A DNA stretch of 64,000 nt from Paenibacillus mucilaginosus 3016 (GCF_000250655.1 NC_016935.1:1630001-1694000), one strand, 5' to 3'; positions 28,284 to 37,689 are shown, counted from the stretch's first letter. Notes: generated by a model not told the origin, from the letters alone. Made by a program: numbers and translations.

Positions 28284-28650
28284 AGAAATTGTCCATTTAC
28301 AGTCCAAGTATTGACCAGAAGATGTCTGCGCATGAAGGGTACAGTAGAACCAGGGAGCCGAGGTGGGCTCGGGTGATGTCTACTGTACCCTTATCATTGT
28401 AGGCACTCGGTCATGCTGTGGGACTTCGATCCTTAGACGCCAGTCGTCGAGGGTGTGATATGAGGGTGGGTGAAATGCCCTATGTATAAACAATGGAGAG
28501 TATTTTACATATGGTTGTGGGAAGTAAGCTCAGCTTCTAGGAAAGTTAATAGCAGGAAAAAGGCAAAGGAGCTGCTACGCTCATTTGCCTTTAGACACAA
28601 GAATTTATCCTGATATAAGATAGCGGAGGAACTAGATATATTATTGATTA
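28284..28650. other. Gap with a long hairpin before cargo and packaging genes
   Basis: About 367 bases without a gene. It holds a perfect 12-base inverted repeat, GGGTACAGTAGA at 28337-28348 and its complement at 28379-28390, with an inner GAGCC/GGCTC stem. No T-run follows. It could be a target of the late regulator, a structured RNA or part of the packaging region. Confidence 0.5.
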
Positions 28651-29334
28651 TTATTGAATCCAATCTACTGCTGCAATTCTGTTTGCAATCGGCTTTGTTG
28701 TAGTTCCGCTTCCGAGTTTCGTTTTGAATCCAATAAATTCTTTGTAAAAGTTAAAAGTGATATAGTTATGAACAGCATATCCTTGTACGATCCATGTTTT
28801 ATTCGTTGGGATTGATTCCTCTTGAACTACTAGGGTAGCAGACATACCAGTTGATCCAGTGACGGAATATCCTACAGCAGCTGAAATAATCGGTGTAAGT
28901 GCCGCCTCTACAGTAGAGCTAAATTGATGCGCTACGCTACTATTAGCCTGTAACTGGGATTCACCTTTACATGATGGTACCTTAGAGCAAAAATATCTTG
29001 TTTCAGCAATAACATCACTACCAGTTAATGTTCCCCTACCTGTCTCTTCGAATATATAACCATTAATCTGAAAATTAGGAGAAATTCCACTCTTTGTGGG
29101 TGGTGTAACCGTGGCGGGCATAATCCTGATAGATTTAAGTTGAGCATTAGGCGAAGGTTTTTTCAAATTGAATTTTTTAATAAGATCATTTTCATTTTCT
29201 GGGGTAGCCTTAATGGTTTCAACACCCTGGGAAGGAAATCTTGGAATTTCCCCACCCTTTGCGCTTGCTGGAACTGCGAGAGCACTAAAGGAAAGGGAAA
29301 GAGTAAGCATCAAACCTGCAAGCTTTTTTTTCAA
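28651..29334 (-). CDS. Secreted beta-rich protein, probable lysogenic-conversion cargo
   Basis: About 227 aa if it starts at TTG 29334, giving a classical signal peptide (KKK, then LAGLMLTLSLSFSALA, cut after ASA); an in-frame TTG at 29346 is the alternative. The mature part has one cysteine pair (FCSKVPSC) and a Ser/Thr-rich alternating segment (PIISAAVGYSVTGSTGMSAT) that resembles beta-hairpins of exported Bacillus proteins of unknown function. AT-rich, opposite strand to the phage late genes, with its own expression expected. Confidence 0.65.
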   Translation of the reverse strand: MKKKLAGLMLTLSLSFSALAVPASAKGGEIPRFPSQGVETIKATPENENDLIKKFNLKKPSPNAQLKSIRIMPATVTPPTKSGISPNFQINGYIFEETGRGTLTGSDVIAETRYFCSKVPSCKGESQLQANSSVAHQFSSTVEAALTPIISAAVGYSVTGSTGMSATLVVQEESIPTNKTWIVQGYAVHNYITFNFYKEFIGFKTKLGSGTTTKPIANRIAAVDWIQ

Positions 29335-29480
29335 AAGATAACACAACCTTTTTCTATTATTTTCCTTACATGTGCTATAATAGCATAATATGGAAAAACA
29401 AATAGATTTCTAAAGGTAAATTTAGGAAACTATTTAATATAAATACAATATTGTAAAAATAAGTAAGGAGCGATTTGATT

Positions 29481-29717
29481 ATGCCTGATAGAAATAAGGT
29501 GTTTTGGATTCTTTCAATTGTAGGATTCTTGTTAGTGATAATGAGTCCCCAATTAGCCAGTATTGGAGCTGATAACTTTGTTCATAAAATGGGGGGCGTT
29601 GCTGATAAAGACGAGACTTTAAGAAGATTAGAAACCTATGCTGCTGCTTATCGTATGTTGGGTGGCATCTTCCTCGGAATTGGATTGTACTTTACTTTTT
29701 CTCAAGAAAAAAAATAA
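29481..29717 (+). CDS. Small two-helix membrane protein
   Basis: 78 aa, ATG at 29481 behind AAGGAGCG. Two hydrophobic helices (VFWILSIVGFLLVIMSPQLA and MLGGIFLGIGLYFTF) flank a charged loop. It is divergent from the secreted-protein gene and may be its partner. AT-rich. Not recognised. A terminator follows. Confidence 0.6.
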   Translation: MPDRNKVFWILSIVGFLLVIMSPQLASIGADNFVHKMGGVADKDETLRRLETYAAAYRMLGGIFLGIGLYFTFSQEKK

Positions 29718-29727
29718 TCTCAATTAT

Positions 29728-29752
29728 GGAGTGCGATTAAGCACTCCTTTTT
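29728..29752 (+). terminator. Rho-independent terminator
   Basis: GGAGTGC, six-base loop, GCACTCC, then five T. It closes the small membrane-protein gene. Confidence 0.85.
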
Positions 29753-29823
29753 GCATTATTTTTAGTAGGGATTGCTTTGTTTATATGATAACTGGAATTT
29801 ATTAGATTTTTTGGAGGGAGTAA

Positions 29824-30165
29824 ATGACGAGGAAACCTATGCGTCCATGTAATTTCCCTCTATGCAGTGAGTTGACTGCAGGAAATTACTGCCAGACTCA
29901 CCAACAACAAACCGTCAGACTGTACGATAAGGCGAGGGATCCCAAGCTCGTTTCCTTTTACAAGTCCTCCTCTTGGTTATCAACGAGGCAAGCTGTTCTG
30001 AGCCGAGACAACCACTTATGCCAGCACTGCCTGCAGGAACAGCGACTAACGCCGGCAGTAATGGTTCACCACATCCAAGAGGTTCGTAAGGATTGGGAAG
30101 TGCGGTTGGATCTCGATAATCTGATTAGTCTCTGCGATGCGTGTCATAACAAAGTTCATAATTAG
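29824..30165 (+). CDS. HNH endonuclease
   Basis: 113 aa. Typical of HK97-type phages, where this nuclease works with terminase in cos cleavage. Four zinc cysteines (CQHC and CDAC) frame VMVHHIQEVRKDWEVRLDLD and NLISLCDACHNKVH, the HNH core. ATG behind TTGGAGGGAG. It lies upstream of the small terminase gene as expected, though separated by an unrelated gene. Confidence 0.9.
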   Translation: MTRKPMRPCNFPLCSELTAGNYCQTHQQQTVRLYDKARDPKLVSFYKSSSWLSTRQAVLSRDNHLCQHCLQEQRLTPAVMVHHIQEVRKDWEVRLDLDNLISLCDACHNKVHN

Positions 30166-30281
30166 GATGAGTAGAAAATCAACGGATCTTTTGGTTAACA
30201 AATCTTTAGAATGTAGATAAAGGATTTGAAGGGGATGAGAAGGTATTTAGTTATGTACCAAGTTTAGGTCATTCTAAGGGA

Positions 30282-30905
30282 GTGATTAATATTAACAAAA
30301 AAACACCCCAAACTGAGAAAGAGTTGCTTCATCACTTAGAAGAACAGTTATATTTCATTAAAGCATCCTCAGAGGCATTTGATAAAGGTTTCTTAGGTGA
30401 AGCTAAGAGATTGGCTACAACAATTCGTGTATTACTGCATGATAATAAAACAAGTTCGCAATCTCTATTAAAACAACTAGACCAGAAGGATAAAATAAAA
30501 TACTATTCTGTGCTTGAGAACAAAGATACAGATAACGCCATTATCTTTGTGGGTCTGTCATCGGGGTTCGAGAATGGGGAGTTTACTTACTATCCAAGGT
30601 TGGTGAGTCCAGTAGCAAAGCTGGACTTCCAAGAATGGTGGAATCAACCTGTACTAATAAATAAACCCCAGGGTTTGTTGTTTACTAGAGAAAGTATAAT
30701 TAGAAACGTAGCAAATACCGATGGCGGTGCTCATGTAGATCCTGGTCTAAACGAAAAGTACTATGAGTTGTCCAGACAGAATGGATTTGGTTGGGAATTC
30801 CATGATGTTGAACCCCCATCCGAATTTAAAGGGCCTGAGTTATCTTTCACGCGTCAAATTGCTCATGAGTTATACATGTCAATTACAGAACAAATCCGTA
30901 TCTAA
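30282..30905 (+). CDS. Hypothetical protein between HNH and terminase
   Basis: 207 aa as read from a GTG at 30282; the ribosome site AAGGGAG overlaps this codon, so an ATT at 30291 is another possible start. An N-terminal helical part (LLHHLEEQLYFIKASSEAFD) is followed by VLLHDNKTSSQSLLKQLDQK and a late segment with GGAHVDPGLNEKYYELS. Not recognised. AT-rich with its own terminator, so likely cargo rather than a packaging gene. Confidence 0.6.
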   Translation: MININKKTPQTEKELLHHLEEQLYFIKASSEAFDKGFLGEAKRLATTIRVLLHDNKTSSQSLLKQLDQKDKIKYYSVLENKDTDNAIIFVGLSSGFENGEFTYYPRLVSPVAKLDFQEWWNQPVLINKPQGLLFTRESIIRNVANTDGGAHVDPGLNEKYYELSRQNGFGWEFHDVEPPSEFKGPELSFTRQIAHELYMSITEQIRI

Positions 30906-30917
30906 AATATAAGTATT

Positions 30918-30941
30918 GTCGCTCAAATGAGCGGCTTTTTT
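30918..30941 (+). terminator. Rho-independent terminator
   Basis: Seven-base-pair stem GTCGCTC / GAGCGGC with an AAAT loop and six T, right after the stop of the preceding gene. Confidence 0.85.
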
Positions 30942-31124
30942 ATTTGCCCAGAGTCAAAAAAGGACTCCCCCCTACTTTAACAGTTGTCTTGAAGCCCCTT
31001 CCGGACCGACGGGGCCTCGCGTGCGAAAAAAATTCCCTTTTTGAGCACAAGGGGGGAAAGCAGTTAATCGTAAGAACGACGCAACGATGATACCCAAATT
31101 GTAGGGAAAGGAGGTGAGTTATGT

Positions 31125-31625
31125 ATGGCTGGAAGAAAGGCAATGCCCGTTAATTTACTTCTGATCAAAGGGAAGAAGCACCTGACCAAGGAAGAGATCG
31201 AGCTGCGGCAGGAGAGGGAGAAGAAGCTACAGCCGAGTACAAACCGTACCAATCCACCGGCCTGGTTATGTGACACAGCCAAAAAGGAGTTCCGCCGGAT
31301 CGCAAAGGAACTCAAAGAGATTGATCTGCTTACGAATGTGGACATCAATGCTCTAGCTTTGTATTGCGATGCCTATGCAGATTACATTGAGATCTCCAAG
31401 ATCATTAAGAACGATGGATTCATGGTTGAGCATACCAACAAATCAGGAGTGACTAACGAAGTGGCACATCCTCTTCTGGCCAAAAAGAAGCAGATGCATG
31501 AGCAGATGCGATCCCTGGCTGTCGAGTTTGGGCTTACGCCGGCCTCGAGGGCTAAGATCGCCATGCCTCCGCGTGGACAGCCAGAGGAGGAAGACGAGTT
31601 TACGAGGACGTTCGGTGATGTATAA
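31125..31625 (+). CDS. terS: Terminase small subunit (P27 family)
   Basis: 166 aa. It recognises the packaging site and recruits the large subunit. AGRKAMPVNLLLIKGKKHLT, then PPAWLCDTAKKEFRRIAKEL and HPLLAKKKQMHEQMRSLAVE, are the P27-family hallmarks. The ATG follows AAGGAGGTGAG; the stop touches the large-subunit start. Confidence 0.93.
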   Translation: MAGRKAMPVNLLLIKGKKHLTKEEIELRQEREKKLQPSTNRTNPPAWLCDTAKKEFRRIAKELKEIDLLTNVDINALALYCDAYADYIEISKIIKNDGFMVEHTNKSGVTNEVAHPLLAKKKQMHEQMRSLAVEFGLTPASRAKIAMPPRGQPEEEDEFTRTFGDV

Positions 31626-33349
31626 TGCTGAAGCAGTTTCTTATCGATTACAGCCAGGATGTAATCAATGGCAAAGTGATTGCATGCCAGAAGCACAAGT
31701 GGGCGTGCATGCGTTTCCTCCGGGATATTGAGCGAGAGGGCACGGAGGAGTTTCCCTTTATCTTTGATGAAGAGCGCGCAATGCGCTTTTTTTTATGGAT
31801 GAATCTCTTCCGCCACACGAAAGGCGTATTGAAGGGGCAGCGTATTGAGCCTCATGAAATCCAGTACTTCATATTTGGCAACATCTACGGCTGGATCCAC
31901 ATGGACACCGGGTACCGGCGGTTCAATAAGGCATACTGGCAGGTAGCCCGCAAGAATGCCAAGTCTCAGAGCAACTCATGTGTTGCCTCTTATGAGGCTT
32001 CAGCATTCGGGGAGTCGATGGCCGAAGTCTATTGCGCTGCAACGAAGCGGGAGCAGGCCAAGATCGTCTGGAGCGAAGCGGATTACATGATCAAGCAGTG
32101 CCCGGAGCTGAAAGGCAAGTTCAAAACATCCTACGGTATTATCCGGCATCTGAAGAGCAACTCCATCATCAAGCCGCTGAGCCAGGAGGATAAGAAGAAA
32201 GGCGACGGCCTTAACCCGCAATGCGGCATCATCGATGAATACCACGCTCATGAGACTGATGAAATGGTGAACGTTATTGACTCCGGTATGATTGCCCGGG
32301 CGCAGCCATTGATCTTTATCATCACCACAGCCGGCACGAATCTCAACAGCCCATGTTACCGGACGGAATACCAATTCGTTTCCCGGCTGCTCAATCCGGA
32401 TGACCCGACCGAGGTCGATTCCTATTTCGCGATGGTGAACGAGCTGGATAAGGATGATGATGGGAACCTGATCGACGACATCAAGGATGAGTCTGTTTGG
32501 GTGAAAGCCAATCCCATTGCGTGCTCGTATCCTGAGGGCATTCAGAAGATGCGGTCGCGGCAGAAAGAAGCGCTCGAGAAACCCGAGATGATGGAAGACT
32601 TCATGACCAAGAACATGAACGTCTGGATGAGTCATCCGAAAAAGCAGTACATGAACATGGAGAAATGGGCTGCCTGCGGTATTTTGAAGCGCAGGAAATC
32701 GGATCCCGAGCTACAGCTGCCTGAAGTAAGAGGCTTTACCTGTTTTGCCGGCGTGGATATGTCCATGAAAATTGACCTATCCTCGGTTGGTTTCGTGGTT
32801 CCTTTGACAACGGGAAGTTTTTACGTTGGCCAGCACTCCTTTATTCCCGAGGAGACACTTGAGCAGAAGAAAAAGACGGACCGGGTTCCGTATGATCTTT
32901 GGATTCGCAAAGGCTGGCTTACGGTGATCCCGGGTGCTGTGGTCGACCAATCGGTGATCGAGAACTATTTGCTGGAGGAAGAAGAACGCCGGGGCTGGGT
33001 GATGAGAGAAATATGCTACGACCGTTATGCGGCAACACAGTTTGCTCAGAATATGGCCGCACATGGATATGAAATCGTCGAGATCCGGCAGGGGGTACAG
33101 ACGCTCTCGGAGCCGATTAAGGACTTCAGAGAGCTCGTACTGCAGAAGCGTATCATTCATGAGGATGACCCGGTACTTACCTGGGCGCTCGGGAATGCCG
33201 TGACCAAGTCGGATGACAAGGAGAATCTGCTGCTGGACAAAGCTAAGTCCACCAACCGGATTGACCCCATAGCAGCAGTGATCAATGGTTTCGTGCGTGC
33301 TCGGGTGGCTCCTCCAGACAGCGGGGATGTGGAAGTCTGGACATTCTGA
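31625..33349 (+). CDS. terL: Terminase large subunit
   Basis: 574 aa ATPase-nuclease that pumps DNA into the head. ATPase part: YWQVARKNAKSQSNSCVASY (Walker A-like, about residue 105) and QCGIIDEYHAHE (Walker B, about 200). The nuclease part has CFAGVDMSMKIDLSSVGFV (about 375) and the late acidic residues around YDRYAATQFAQNM. Full length, one base overlap with terS. Confidence 0.95.
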   Translation: MLKQFLIDYSQDVINGKVIACQKHKWACMRFLRDIEREGTEEFPFIFDEERAMRFFLWMNLFRHTKGVLKGQRIEPHEIQYFIFGNIYGWIHMDTGYRRFNKAYWQVARKNAKSQSNSCVASYEASAFGESMAEVYCAATKREQAKIVWSEADYMIKQCPELKGKFKTSYGIIRHLKSNSIIKPLSQEDKKKGDGLNPQCGIIDEYHAHETDEMVNVIDSGMIARAQPLIFIITTAGTNLNSPCYRTEYQFVSRLLNPDDPTEVDSYFAMVNELDKDDDGNLIDDIKDESVWVKANPIACSYPEGIQKMRSRQKEALEKPEMMEDFMTKNMNVWMSHPKKQYMNMEKWAACGILKRRKSDPELQLPEVRGFTCFAGVDMSMKIDLSSVGFVVPLTTGSFYVGQHSFIPEETLEQKKKTDRVPYDLWIRKGWLTVIPGAVVDQSVIENYLLEEEERRGWVMREICYDRYAATQFAQNMAAHGYEIVEIRQGVQTLSEPIKDFRELVLQKRIIHEDDPVLTWALGNAVTKSDDKENLLLDKAKSTNRIDPIAAVINGFVRARVAPPDSGDVEVWTF

Positions 33350-33381
33350 GCCGAAGCAATCTAGGGGAAAGGAGGGGGAAG

Positions 33382-34647
33382 ATGGGGATTCTACAACGGG
33401 TCATTTCTTGGTTCGGCCTGGGTGCAAGGCTAGAGACCAGAGCGAATCGAAATCTAGGCGGGTTTCAAAAATGGTTTGAACCGTACAACATGTTTGCACG
33501 GTCCGGCCAACTTGATGCCTCGAATGAGACGATCTTTTCGGCGGTATCGCGGCTCTCAAACTCCATGGCCAGCCTGCCGCTAAAGGTCTTCCGCGGATAT
33601 AAGCAGGTTAGCGGCTCGCCTATTGCGCAGCTGCTCGAATATGGGCCGAACCCAAATATGACAAGCTTTGATTTTATCCGGACTCTGGAAGCTTTCCGGG
33701 ATACGAGTGGCAACGGATATGCGTTAATTGAGAGGGACGCCAAATACCAAGTCCAAGCACTGTGGTTGCTTAATCCCAGGAAGGTGAAGCCGGTTCAGGA
33801 GAGCAGCACGAAAGAGCTCTGGTATGAGGTTCAGGGGGATGACGGGACTTACTATATCCATAACATGGATATGATTCACGTCAAGCACTTCCACACCGTG
33901 GGATATGAAGGGATTTCGCCGCTGGATGTACTTCGAAACACGATCAACTATGACACGCAGGTAAAGCAGTTCAGCCTCAGCCAAATGGAGAGCGGGATCA
34001 AGGCTTCGTTTATTCTAAAGCTTAACGGCTCCTTGAGCGACGAGAAGAAGAAGGCGATGCTCCAGAACTTCGCAGACTTTTACTCCAAAAACGGCAGCGG
34101 CGTGATCGTCATTGATTCCGGCCAGGATTTAAAGGAACTGAAGCAGGACATCATTGACCTGAAGGTATTCGAAGTGGAGCGAATCACGCGCTCTCGGGTG
34201 GCCGCAGTGTACAACATGCCGCCTCACATGCTCGGGGATTTCTCGCAAACCTCCTTTTCCAGCATGGAGCAGCAGGCCCTGGAGTACGTCCAGAACACAC
34301 TGCTTCCGATTGTGCGGATGTACGAGCAGGAGTTCAGCCGAAAGCTGCTTACCACAAAGGAGCGGTCCGCGGGGACGGTAATCAAATTCAATATGAATGG
34401 ACTGCTCCGTGGCGACATTAAGACGCGCGGAGATTTTTATTTTAAAGGGGTCCGTTCGGGGTGGTTTACACCCAATGAAGTCCGTGCTTACGAGGAACTG
34501 CCGCCCGAAAAAGGGGGCGACAAGCTGTATATGAGCAGGGATTTGGCCCCGATTGACAGTCCAGACCGGTCCATCGCACCAGGAAAGGAGGTGAATGAGC
34601 AAGATGAATCAGAAGCCGACAACGACACCGGATCCGAACCAGAATGA
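33382..34647 (+). CDS. HK97-family portal protein
   Basis: 421 aa. It forms the dodecameric ring through which DNA passes. Characteristic stretches are NETIFSAVSRLSNSMASLPL, then DVLRNTINYDTQVKQFSLSQ and VAAVYNMPPHMLGDFSQTSF. The Glu/Asp-rich C-terminus overlaps the protease gene. ATG follows GGAAAGGAGGGGG. Confidence 0.95.
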   Translation: MGILQRVISWFGLGARLETRANRNLGGFQKWFEPYNMFARSGQLDASNETIFSAVSRLSNSMASLPLKVFRGYKQVSGSPIAQLLEYGPNPNMTSFDFIRTLEAFRDTSGNGYALIERDAKYQVQALWLLNPRKVKPVQESSTKELWYEVQGDDGTYYIHNMDMIHVKHFHTVGYEGISPLDVLRNTINYDTQVKQFSLSQMESGIKASFILKLNGSLSDEKKKAMLQNFADFYSKNGSGVIVIDSGQDLKELKQDIIDLKVFEVERITRSRVAAVYNMPPHMLGDFSQTSFSSMEQQALEYVQNTLLPIVRMYEQEFSRKLLTTKERSAGTVIKFNMNGLLRGDIKTRGDFYFKGVRSGWFTPNEVRAYEELPPEKGGDKLYMSRDLAPIDSPDRSIAPGKEVNEQDESEADNDTGSEPE

Positions 34648-35308
34648 AGTCCGTACGCTGAAACTCACCAAGCTGGAGACAAGGGCGCTCGGAGACGAGA
34701 GCGGCACAGGTACCAAGATCACAGGCTATGCTGCCGTTTATGAGGAGTTCACCGAGCTGAGGGATTGGTGGGGGGATCGCTTCTATGAACGGATCGCCAA
34801 GGGGGCTTTTGATGATACGCTGGCCGACGGACACGACATATTCGCCTTGAAAAACCATGATTGGAACCTCATTTTGGGCCGTTCAGGGGCCAATTTAACT
34901 CTCGAAAGCCATGAAAATGGGCTGTATTTTGAGCTTTTACCGAACAATTCGAGCCTCGGACAGGACATGAAGGAGGATGTGCGGAGCGGCCTGATCAAAG
35001 GCTGCAGCTTTGGATTTCGTATCGTTGATCAGGAGTGGGAGCAGCGGGATGACGACTGGTTTCGAACCATCAAAAAAGTGGAGCTTCAGGAAATCACCCT
35101 TACGCCTATTCCGGCGTACTCGTCCACTACCGCGGAAGTACGGAGCTTGGATCGTCAAGGCCAGCACAAAACTGCCTTGGAAGTACCGGATTCGCAGCGA
35201 TTCTCGGTGCCAAAAGGCTTATCTGAGGAGCAAATTCGGGCCCTAAAACGCAAAAATGAGGCCCTTTTGCTTGATATTGAGACCACTTTAAGGTATGGGA
35301 GGGCATAA
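34604..35308 (+). CDS. HK97-family prohead protease
   Basis: 234 aa. It cleaves scaffold and capsid N-termini during head maturation. The conserved elements are ITGYAAVYEEF, KNHDWNLILGR (catalytic His) and GLIKGCSFGFRI (catalytic Ser). AAGGAGGTG lies ten bases before the ATG at 34604; the ATG at 34595 is in frame but too close to it. Overlaps the portal gene by 44 bases. Confidence 0.92.
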   Translation: MNQKPTTTPDPNQNEVRTLKLTKLETRALGDESGTGTKITGYAAVYEEFTELRDWWGDRFYERIAKGAFDDTLADGHDIFALKNHDWNLILGRSGANLTLESHENGLYFELLPNNSSLGQDMKEDVRSGLIKGCSFGFRIVDQEWEQRDDDWFRTIKKVELQEITLTPIPAYSSTTAEVRSLDRQGQHKTALEVPDSQRFSVPKGLSEEQIRALKRKNEALLLDIETTLRYGRA

Positions 35309-35309
35309 A

Positions 35310-36476
35310 ATGCCAGGAGAAACAACGATTTTTCAACTCAAGGAAACCTTGAACGACATGGGAACGGAGCTTCGTTCCATCACCAATAAAATTGATGAGG
35401 CCCTGACGAATCCGGCGGCGCGAGTGGAAGAAATTGAACAGATGGAGGTCCGCCAAAGAGAGCTCAAGAAACGCTTTGATGCCATTAAAGCACGGATCGA
35501 AGAAAGGGAGCAGGAAAGCCAGCGAAACCTCGAGCAGCAGAAGCGCGCAAACCCGGTTTTACATGCGGATACGGACGAAAAGCGCATGATTGCGGCCAAA
35601 GCGGAGCTCATCCGGGCAGAAATTCTAAGAGGGCAGGTATCCGATGAGTCCCGTAACCTGCTGGGAGCGATCAAGCAGCCTACAGCAACCGGCGGAGAAA
35701 AGTTCCTGCCGACGAACATGAGCAACCAGCTGATCACGGAACCCCTAGCTAAAAATCCTCTTCGCAGCATGAGCCCTACTACAAAAATCAAGGGTTTGGA
35801 GGTCCCTAAAATCGCATATGAGCTGGATGATGACGGCTTTATTGGCGATGAGGAAACCGCGAAGGAAATCGAGTTGACCGGTGACAAGGTTGCGTTCGGA
35901 CGTCACAAGTACAAGGTCAAGGCACGGATCTCGGACACTGTTCTTCATGGATCCGACGTGGAACTCACAACCTACGTAGAGAACGCACTGCGGTCCGGCC
36001 TTGCAGCGAAGGAAAAGAAAGTGGCACTAGCTACCACCCCGAAGGCGGGGGAGGAGCATATGAGCTTCTACTCTACGCAAAATGCGATTAAGCAGGTACC
36101 AGGCGCGGATAAGTACAAGGCGATTAAAGCAGCGATTGCGGATCTCCATGAGGATTACCGGGAGAACGCTAAGGTACTCATGAAGTACTCTGATTATCTG
36201 GACATTGTGGAGACGCTGGCTAACGGCAACGCAACGCTGTATAGTGCACCACCAGAGCAGGTTCTTGGAAAGCCGGTTGAGTTTAGTGATGATGCCACGA
36301 TGCCGATTGTTGGCGACTTCTCCTATGCCCAGCTGAACTATGACGGAGATCCCGTTTACGACACAGACAAAAATGTGGACAAAGGCGAGTACCTCTTTGT
36401 TCTGACCGGCTGGCTGGACCACCAAATCCTGCTGAAATCGGCCTTTCGGATTGCCAAGGTAGTTGCAACTCCATAG
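35310..36476 (+). CDS. HK97-family major capsid protein
   Basis: 388 aa. Residues 1-95 form a coiled-coil scaffold (delta) domain (RVEEIEQMEVRQRELKKRFD), then a Lys/Ala linker, and from about 125 the HK97 fold (LPTNMSNQLITEPLAKNPLR, FIGDEETAKEIELTG, GVDY-like region near YSAPPEQVLGKPVEF). Protease cleavage should fall near residue 105-120. The ATG at 35310 behind GGGAGGGC sits one base after the protease stop. Confidence 0.93.
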   Translation: MPGETTIFQLKETLNDMGTELRSITNKIDEALTNPAARVEEIEQMEVRQRELKKRFDAIKARIEEREQESQRNLEQQKRANPVLHADTDEKRMIAAKAELIRAEILRGQVSDESRNLLGAIKQPTATGGEKFLPTNMSNQLITEPLAKNPLRSMSPTTKIKGLEVPKIAYELDDDGFIGDEETAKEIELTGDKVAFGRHKYKVKARISDTVLHGSDVELTTYVENALRSGLAAKEKKVALATTPKAGEEHMSFYSTQNAIKQVPGADKYKAIKAAIADLHEDYRENAKVLMKYSDYLDIVETLANGNATLYSAPPEQVLGKPVEFSDDATMPIVGDFSYAQLNYDGDPVYDTDKNVDKGEYLFVLTGWLDHQILLKSAFRIAKVVATP

Positions 36477-36492
36477 AAAAGGGTGATGCTCT

Positions 36493-36804
36493 ATGCTGAG
36501 CCTGGACCTTGATGAACTGAAAACGTACCTGCGGGTAGATGGGAGCGAGAACGATGGATTTCTCGCTCTTTTGGTTCACTCGGCCAAGGAATACCTGAAG
36601 GATGCTGGGGTTCCCGAGTCATCAAGTGCAAGGTACAAACTCGCCGTCATGATCCAAGTAGCCTTGAACTATGACCGGGACGGTAATGCAGCTCTGGAAA
36701 AAGCGCTAGAAAGCTTGATAAATCAATTAAGGGTAGGTGAGCCAAAGCATGGCGGGAGCGAGCCAGAAAACCTCCTCGAAGGCACCTGTGGAGATGGTAT
36801 ATAG
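36493..36804 (+). CDS. Head-tail connector (gp6-like)
   Basis: 103 aa. LDELKTYLRVDGSENDGFLA, then LVHSAKEYLKDAGV, is the all-helical gp6/YqbG adaptor fold that binds below the portal. The C-terminus overlaps the next gene. Confidence 0.88.
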   Translation: MLSLDLDELKTYLRVDGSENDGFLALLVHSAKEYLKDAGVPESSSARYKLAVMIQVALNYDRDGNAALEKALESLINQLRVGEPKHGGSEPENLLEGTCGDGI

Positions 36805-37000
36805 GGTCTTGGTGGAGTTTATCGACCGTGATCAGCGATATTATCCGGTTGGTGATGAGTACAAAACAAAGGATCAGGACCGGGCAGGGTACCTCGTTGA
36901 GCTTGGATTCCTGGAAGCCCCGGCTGCTGCTCCCAATCCGCCTGCACAGCCAGAGGGGCAGACCGGAACAACGGTGACCGATGAATCCGGCCAAGTATAA
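36749..37000 (+). CDS. Small head/connector-associated protein
   Basis: 83 aa, ATG at 36749, overlapping gp6-like by 56 bases. It has EMVYRVLVEFIDRDQRYYPV followed by DRAGYLVELGFLEA and a Pro/Gly-rich tail, a common small ORF between gp6 and the closure protein in Firmicute phages. Function unknown. Confidence 0.65.
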   Translation: MAGASQKTSSKAPVEMVYRVLVEFIDRDQRYYPVGDEYKTKDQDRAGYLVELGFLEAPAAAPNPPAQPEGQTGTTVTDESGQV

Positions 37001-37331
37001 TCGCCGCATCCACATCCTGCAGCCGGTACGGGGAGAAGACAATGAAGGGATACCAGTGATCACCTGGGCCCCAATCATTTGCTTGTGGGCAGCGGTAAAG
37101 CCCCTTAGGGGACGGGAGTATTTCCAGGCCGCAGCCATCAACCAGGAGAACACCTTAAGGGTGGAAATTCGGTACCGTACAGGCATAACGAGTGAGATGC
37201 GGGTGCAATATGCCGGCAAGCTCTATAACATCAACGCGATCCTTGATCCCGATGAAGCCCATAGGGAGCTTCACCTGATGTGTTTGGAGGTGCAGGAACA
37301 TGGCGGAGATGAAGCTGGAGGGCATGGATGA
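36981..37331 (+). CDS. Head closure protein
   Basis: 116 aa. NPAKYNRRIHILQPVRGEDN, then CLWAAVKPLRGREYFQAAA and VEIRYRTGITSEMRV are typical of the Phage_H_T_join/SPP1 gp16-like stopper that seals the filled head. Overlaps both neighbours. Confidence 0.9.
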   Translation: MNPAKYNRRIHILQPVRGEDNEGIPVITWAPIICLWAAVKPLRGREYFQAAAINQENTLRVEIRYRTGITSEMRVQYAGKLYNINAILDPDEAHRELHLMCLEVQEHGGDEAGGHG

Positions 37332-37689
37332 GCTGGTGAAACGGCTGCAGGAGATGGGCCGGAAGGGTGCAGCCATCGAAAGAGCAGCACTGCAGGCTGG
37401 CGGCGAAGTCATTCGGAGTGCTGCAAGCGAGCGGGCTCCGCGGAGTAATGATGCTCCCCATTTGGCGGATAACATCAAGATCAGCAAGATCAAGACCAGC
37501 CAGGGCATGAAATATGTGCTGGTCGGTCCGCAAAAAGGGGATAACTCCGAGTTTTTCTACGGTAAATTCCTCGAGTGGGGAACCAGTAAGATGGCTGCAC
37601 GTCCGTTTTTGGGCCCTGTTGCGGCCGAGAAGCAGGGGGAAGTGATTGAAAAGATGAAGCAGGCGATCAAGGATGGACTGGGCTTATGA
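37300..37689 (+). CDS. HK97 gp10-like tail completion protein
   Basis: 129 aa. MDELVKRLQEMGRKGAAIER at the N-terminus and FLEWGTSKMAARPFLGPV near residue 90 are family hallmarks. ATG behind GGAGGTGCAGG; stop overlaps the next start (ATGA). Confidence 0.92.
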   Translation: MAEMKLEGMDELVKRLQEMGRKGAAIERAALQAGGEVIRSAASERAPRSNDAPHLADNIKISKIKTSQGMKYVLVGPQKGDNSEFFYGKFLEWGTSKMAARPFLGPVAAEKQGEVIEKMKQAIKDGLGL

